Position numbers and translations under genes: made by a program
Shown: positions 60,721 to 64,000 of the stretch, one piece after another
Layout of the letters: each line of letters starts with the position of its first letter
Numbering within the stretch: position 1 is the stretch's first letter
The notes under the pieces: model-generated
Databases searched by the model: none
Told to the model about the DNA's origin: nothing
The model's input: only the letters and a program-made list of their open reading frames with translations
Source of the DNA: Centropus unirufus
Lineage: Eukaryota > Chordata > Aves > Cuculiformes > Centropidae
Assembly (NCBI GenBank): GCA_013397695.1
Contig: VYZI01000005.1
Coordinates: 3,340,266-3,404,265 of the forward strand
DNA: 64,000 nucleotides
Direction of reading: 5' to 3'

Positions 60721-63700
60721 CTTACTCCCACAGACCCTCCTGCTGAGTGTCTACTCCACATGTCCATAACTTCCAGCTGAAAATTTGAGCCTTGCATTGC
60801 AGATAGCCTGAGTTGAAAAGGAAAAAAAAAAGAATAAGACTAATTCATTTCTGCAAATGAACCTGTTCCTGATAGTGGAAGGACCTTGAAGCCATCACAG
60901 GATTCCCTGGGAGCTCCCGTCCATGCCTTGCTGTCACTGGAGGACTTAGCTTATCTGCCACTGCCACGGAGAAACCTAATGGCCCTTAACTGCCTCAGGG
61001 TCTGGAACTGAAGATGTTGGAGCTAGCTGTGACTATGCCTGTGCAGAAGCCCAGACAGGGCTGGAGGACTGCAAATTTACACAGATCTCAGGATCCTGAT
61101 AGTGTTTCTCTGGGAAGAGCTGTTGGTGTTGCTGAGGTGGGGGAGGAATCCTGACATCAACAGAGCCTCTGCTGCGTAGTTCTGGACTGTGACAGTCTGG
61201 CAGGTGGGTATTTCAGCTTTGGATAAGTCAGTGAAGAAAGGAAAAGTCATAACCATGTCAGGCTTCCGTAGAGTCTGGGGATGCACATTACTGGGCCCTT
61301 TTCAATGCCACTGGTCTAGCAGGGTATTGTAGCCCACAGGCAGCTTGTTCAACTTTATATCTCTCGTCTGCTTTGTAGTGCCTGTCACAGTGCTCCCCTG
61401 TAAAGTGGAGTGGCAGTTTAAGAACAATGGCAGCACTCTTGTTATGTTCCTAGTGGGACTGCTGCATGTTATCCTCTCTCCTAGATGTATCTTGGTGTGG
61501 GAAAAAAAGTTTAAAATCAGTGTAGGTTCACAAGAAAGTGTTCAACTACTTGGAGGTCCCCCTTCACATTATTTTTGCTGGCATCTTCCAGACAAAATGT
61601 GCCTGCCTCTGGTGAGCATAAGGATATTTCTACAAATATGTCGTGTTTTGGAAGCTGGAAGGAATGTGGTGACATGGGAGATCCTCCTTGAAGCAAAGAT
61701 AGTGTTTTGCTATAGTCTTTGTGCCTGAGGCCTTCCCTGCATAGGGAAACAATCTCTCAGCCTCTTGGCCTCTCATGTCCTTGCTGTCCAGAAGGGCAAG
61801 GTTTCTTGTGCCCTTTCCAAGACTCATATCTGATCCTGCTCTGAGAACAGCCCATGTCTGAACTGGGAAACGTATGACATTGTGGCCACGACTGCGAGTA
61901 GGCAGACCTGGAGTGAACGGCTGGGGCCAAGGAGAGCCTCCGTGAGCCTGGCGCTTGAACAGAAGAGATGCAATTGAGGAGAGCTGCAAGAAAAGTTTTG
62001 CTGGTTGCCTCACCAGGGTCGTGTCATGTAAGCAAAGTAAATAGCAGTCCTGACTGAGTGGCTGTTTACAACATCTCATGGGGGCTTGCGTTCAGAGCCC
62101 CTGTAGCACCATTTTGAAACCATGCCCACAGCAGTTGCAGTCGGAAGTTGAGTAACTATGTGCAAGAGTCAGCTGCAGGGAGGCCAAGGGGAATTTAAGT
62201 GCCCCGAGAAGCCTGTGAACTGCAAAGAGGGATGCCTACATACATCTTTGTTAATGTATCGGTATCGGCCACAGCTGAGGCCATGGTAGGCCGTGTTGCT
62301 AGCCAGGGCTTCCATCTTGTCATATTCAGCTCTTCTGAAGTACATAACTTACGTGTGATTAACCAGAAGTTCCCTCCTGGAAACAGGAGTGGCTGGGGAG
62401 AGACAAGGTTTCCTGTTTTCAGGTGGGTGGAAGGGTGCTCCCCTCAAGAGTATGATGAGAGTGTCTGTCTGGGTCATGTGTGCTGGCTGTGGGAACCGAA
62501 GCCAGACGACACGTTCAGCTGCAGGGGACAGGGTGTGTAATATAAACAGTGTCCCTGTCCCTCAGCCTTCTGTTTTCCTCAGCTGTGAATGTGAACACCT
62601 ACAGGAACACACAAGCTGGAAACAGGTGCGCCTTCCAGGCTTCCTGAAGAAGTCCACACAGAGCAACGAGGCTATTCTAATTTTCATAACAATCAAGAAG
62701 AAGCAACTAGCTGAAAAGGTGAGGGTAAACATTAGGTGAGACTGTCCAAGAAACAGCAGAGGGAATTAGTTATTTCCAGCACCAGAATGAGGAGTAGGAT
62801 CAACAAGCACCCAATGAAATTTGGGAAGGCAGCCTTCAATGAGTTTAGAGAAGAGGAAGGCAGGGAAGCTTGGAAGCTTGTACAACAGGGAAATGGAAAA
62901 GAGTGAATCCACAGGAGTGACTAATATTTAGAGCATAGGCACAGGTTTTCATTGAGAAGTAAAATTAGCAGCTTTAACTAGGAAGCCAGCTTGGCTAAAT
63001 CAATCAAACTCAAGAAACAAACCTATAGGGTATGAGGCTATTTGGGCTGAAAATAAAAGTATAACAGAATCATGTAGGAACAAAATAAAAAAGACAAACA
63101 CAAGCATGAAATGAAATGCAACTAGCTAGCAAAATTAAAAAAAACACATGGCTCCCCTAATTCAGAGGTAATAAAACCCACTAAGTGTGAGGTACAAAGA
63201 ATTCTCTAACTGTAAACTGGGAAAACTAAAAGGTGTCAGGAAAGGCAACACATTCTAGACTTTGCTAGAAAAGATGAGTAAAATAAAGAAACTAATGTGT
63301 TAGCCTCAGTTTGGAAAGGGTAGAATACTTAAGTCAGGTATTTGCTTATTGATCTCAGGTCTCTCTTTAAATTCACCCTTGTGTATTTAAATGTCTTGCT
63401 AACAGAATCTCAGTATCAATAATCAATGTCTTTGAGATGTTATGGATGTTAGGTAGAAGAGAGAGAGGTTGTAAAGTAACAAACATGGTGGAGAGGAGAG
63501 AGGGGAAAAAGGAGGAAGTATGAAATTACAGATTAAGTGAATTCTTTTCAATTTCTTAAAGAACAGTGAAACAAAGAATTATATTTGGACATCCCTGAAA
63601 AATAATAGAGGGATGAGTAACTGTCAGCAAGAAATCACATCTCAAAAATCTGGTTGAATTTGCAACAGGATCACATATCTTGTCGATAGGGAAGAGCTAT

Positions 63701-64000
63701 GGATGTGCTAATGTTGTGATTTTCAGGTAACTTTTCCTGTGATTCCTGTTCCTGTAAGTAAATTATAAAGCGTGTTCTATGTTGATTTACAGCTGGGTGC
63801 TTGCAATGCTTGTTGGAAAACCAGGGTAACAGGGTGGTTGTATCTCTAAATGGAAATGTGTATCAAGTTGGATTGTGCAGATTCCGATTCTGGTGACCCA
63901 AGGAATGCTGATAAGAGGGAAAATGCTTATTGAATTCACATATTTATCAGTCTAGGAAGGAGTAAGTATGCTGCAGGCCAGGAACAGAATAAAAAGTGAC
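60721..64000. other. right flank, no firm gene
   Basis: A somewhat GC-richer block (60.8-62.7 kb) with short open frames on both strands, none recognised, followed by AT-rich sequence to the window end. A possible exon with good splice signals is at 62583-62718 (see findings). No CR1 or LTR was recognised here. Confidence 0.5.

Noticed and set aside
1..64000. CRISPR arrays, operons, prokaryotic mobile elements
   Set aside because: The sequence is avian nuclear DNA; no spaced direct-repeat array or bacterial gene organisation is present.

Overview
The window is vertebrate nuclear DNA, almost certainly from a bird. It carries at least eight CR1 LINE copies with the typical bird 3' end (repeated ATTCTATGATTCT-like octamers), a degenerate gammaretrovirus-like endogenous element, microsatellites, and one intron-containing gene. 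No prokaryotic features are present. I cannot name the species from the sequence alone.

The only protein-coding gene I can support is ABHD5 (CGI-58), on the minus strand. Seven coding exons run from the start codon at 54945 to the stop at 26608. Splicing at seven GT-AG-consistent boundaries gives one uninterrupted frame of 1035 nt (344 residues). The alpha/beta-hydrolase core is intact, but the nucleophile elbow carries Asn in place of Ser, as expected for this lipase co-activator. The first coding exon lies in a strong CpG island at about 54.3-55.17 kb. A GC-rich minisatellite sits just inside intron 1, and the 5' leader has an in-frame upstream ATG.

Layout. 1-23 kb: intergenic, moderately GC-rich, with an AAAG microsatellite at the left edge, two CR1 copies and a few AT-rich blocks that look like possible regulatory elements, but no gene. 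23.6-26.6 kb: AT-rich, probably the ABHD5 3' untranslated region. 26.6-54.9 kb: ABHD5 exons and introns, with a long antisense CR1 carrying decayed reverse transcriptase in intron 6 and three smaller CR1 pieces in intron 1. 55.2-56.2 kb: two CR1 copies with facing 3' ends just upstream of the promoter. 56.2-64 kb: flank with a diverged direct repeat, an endogenous retrovirus remnant (candidate LTR, env transmembrane fragment and pol integrase fragment, all minus strand), and a possible orphan exon near 62.6 kb.

I found no clearly novel gene system. The observations most worth checking are the alternative in-frame start of ABHD5, the promoter-proximal minisatellite, the internally deleted retroviral element, the direct repeat pair, and the possible exon on the right flank, where the divergent neighbour ANO10 would be expected from mammalian synteny.
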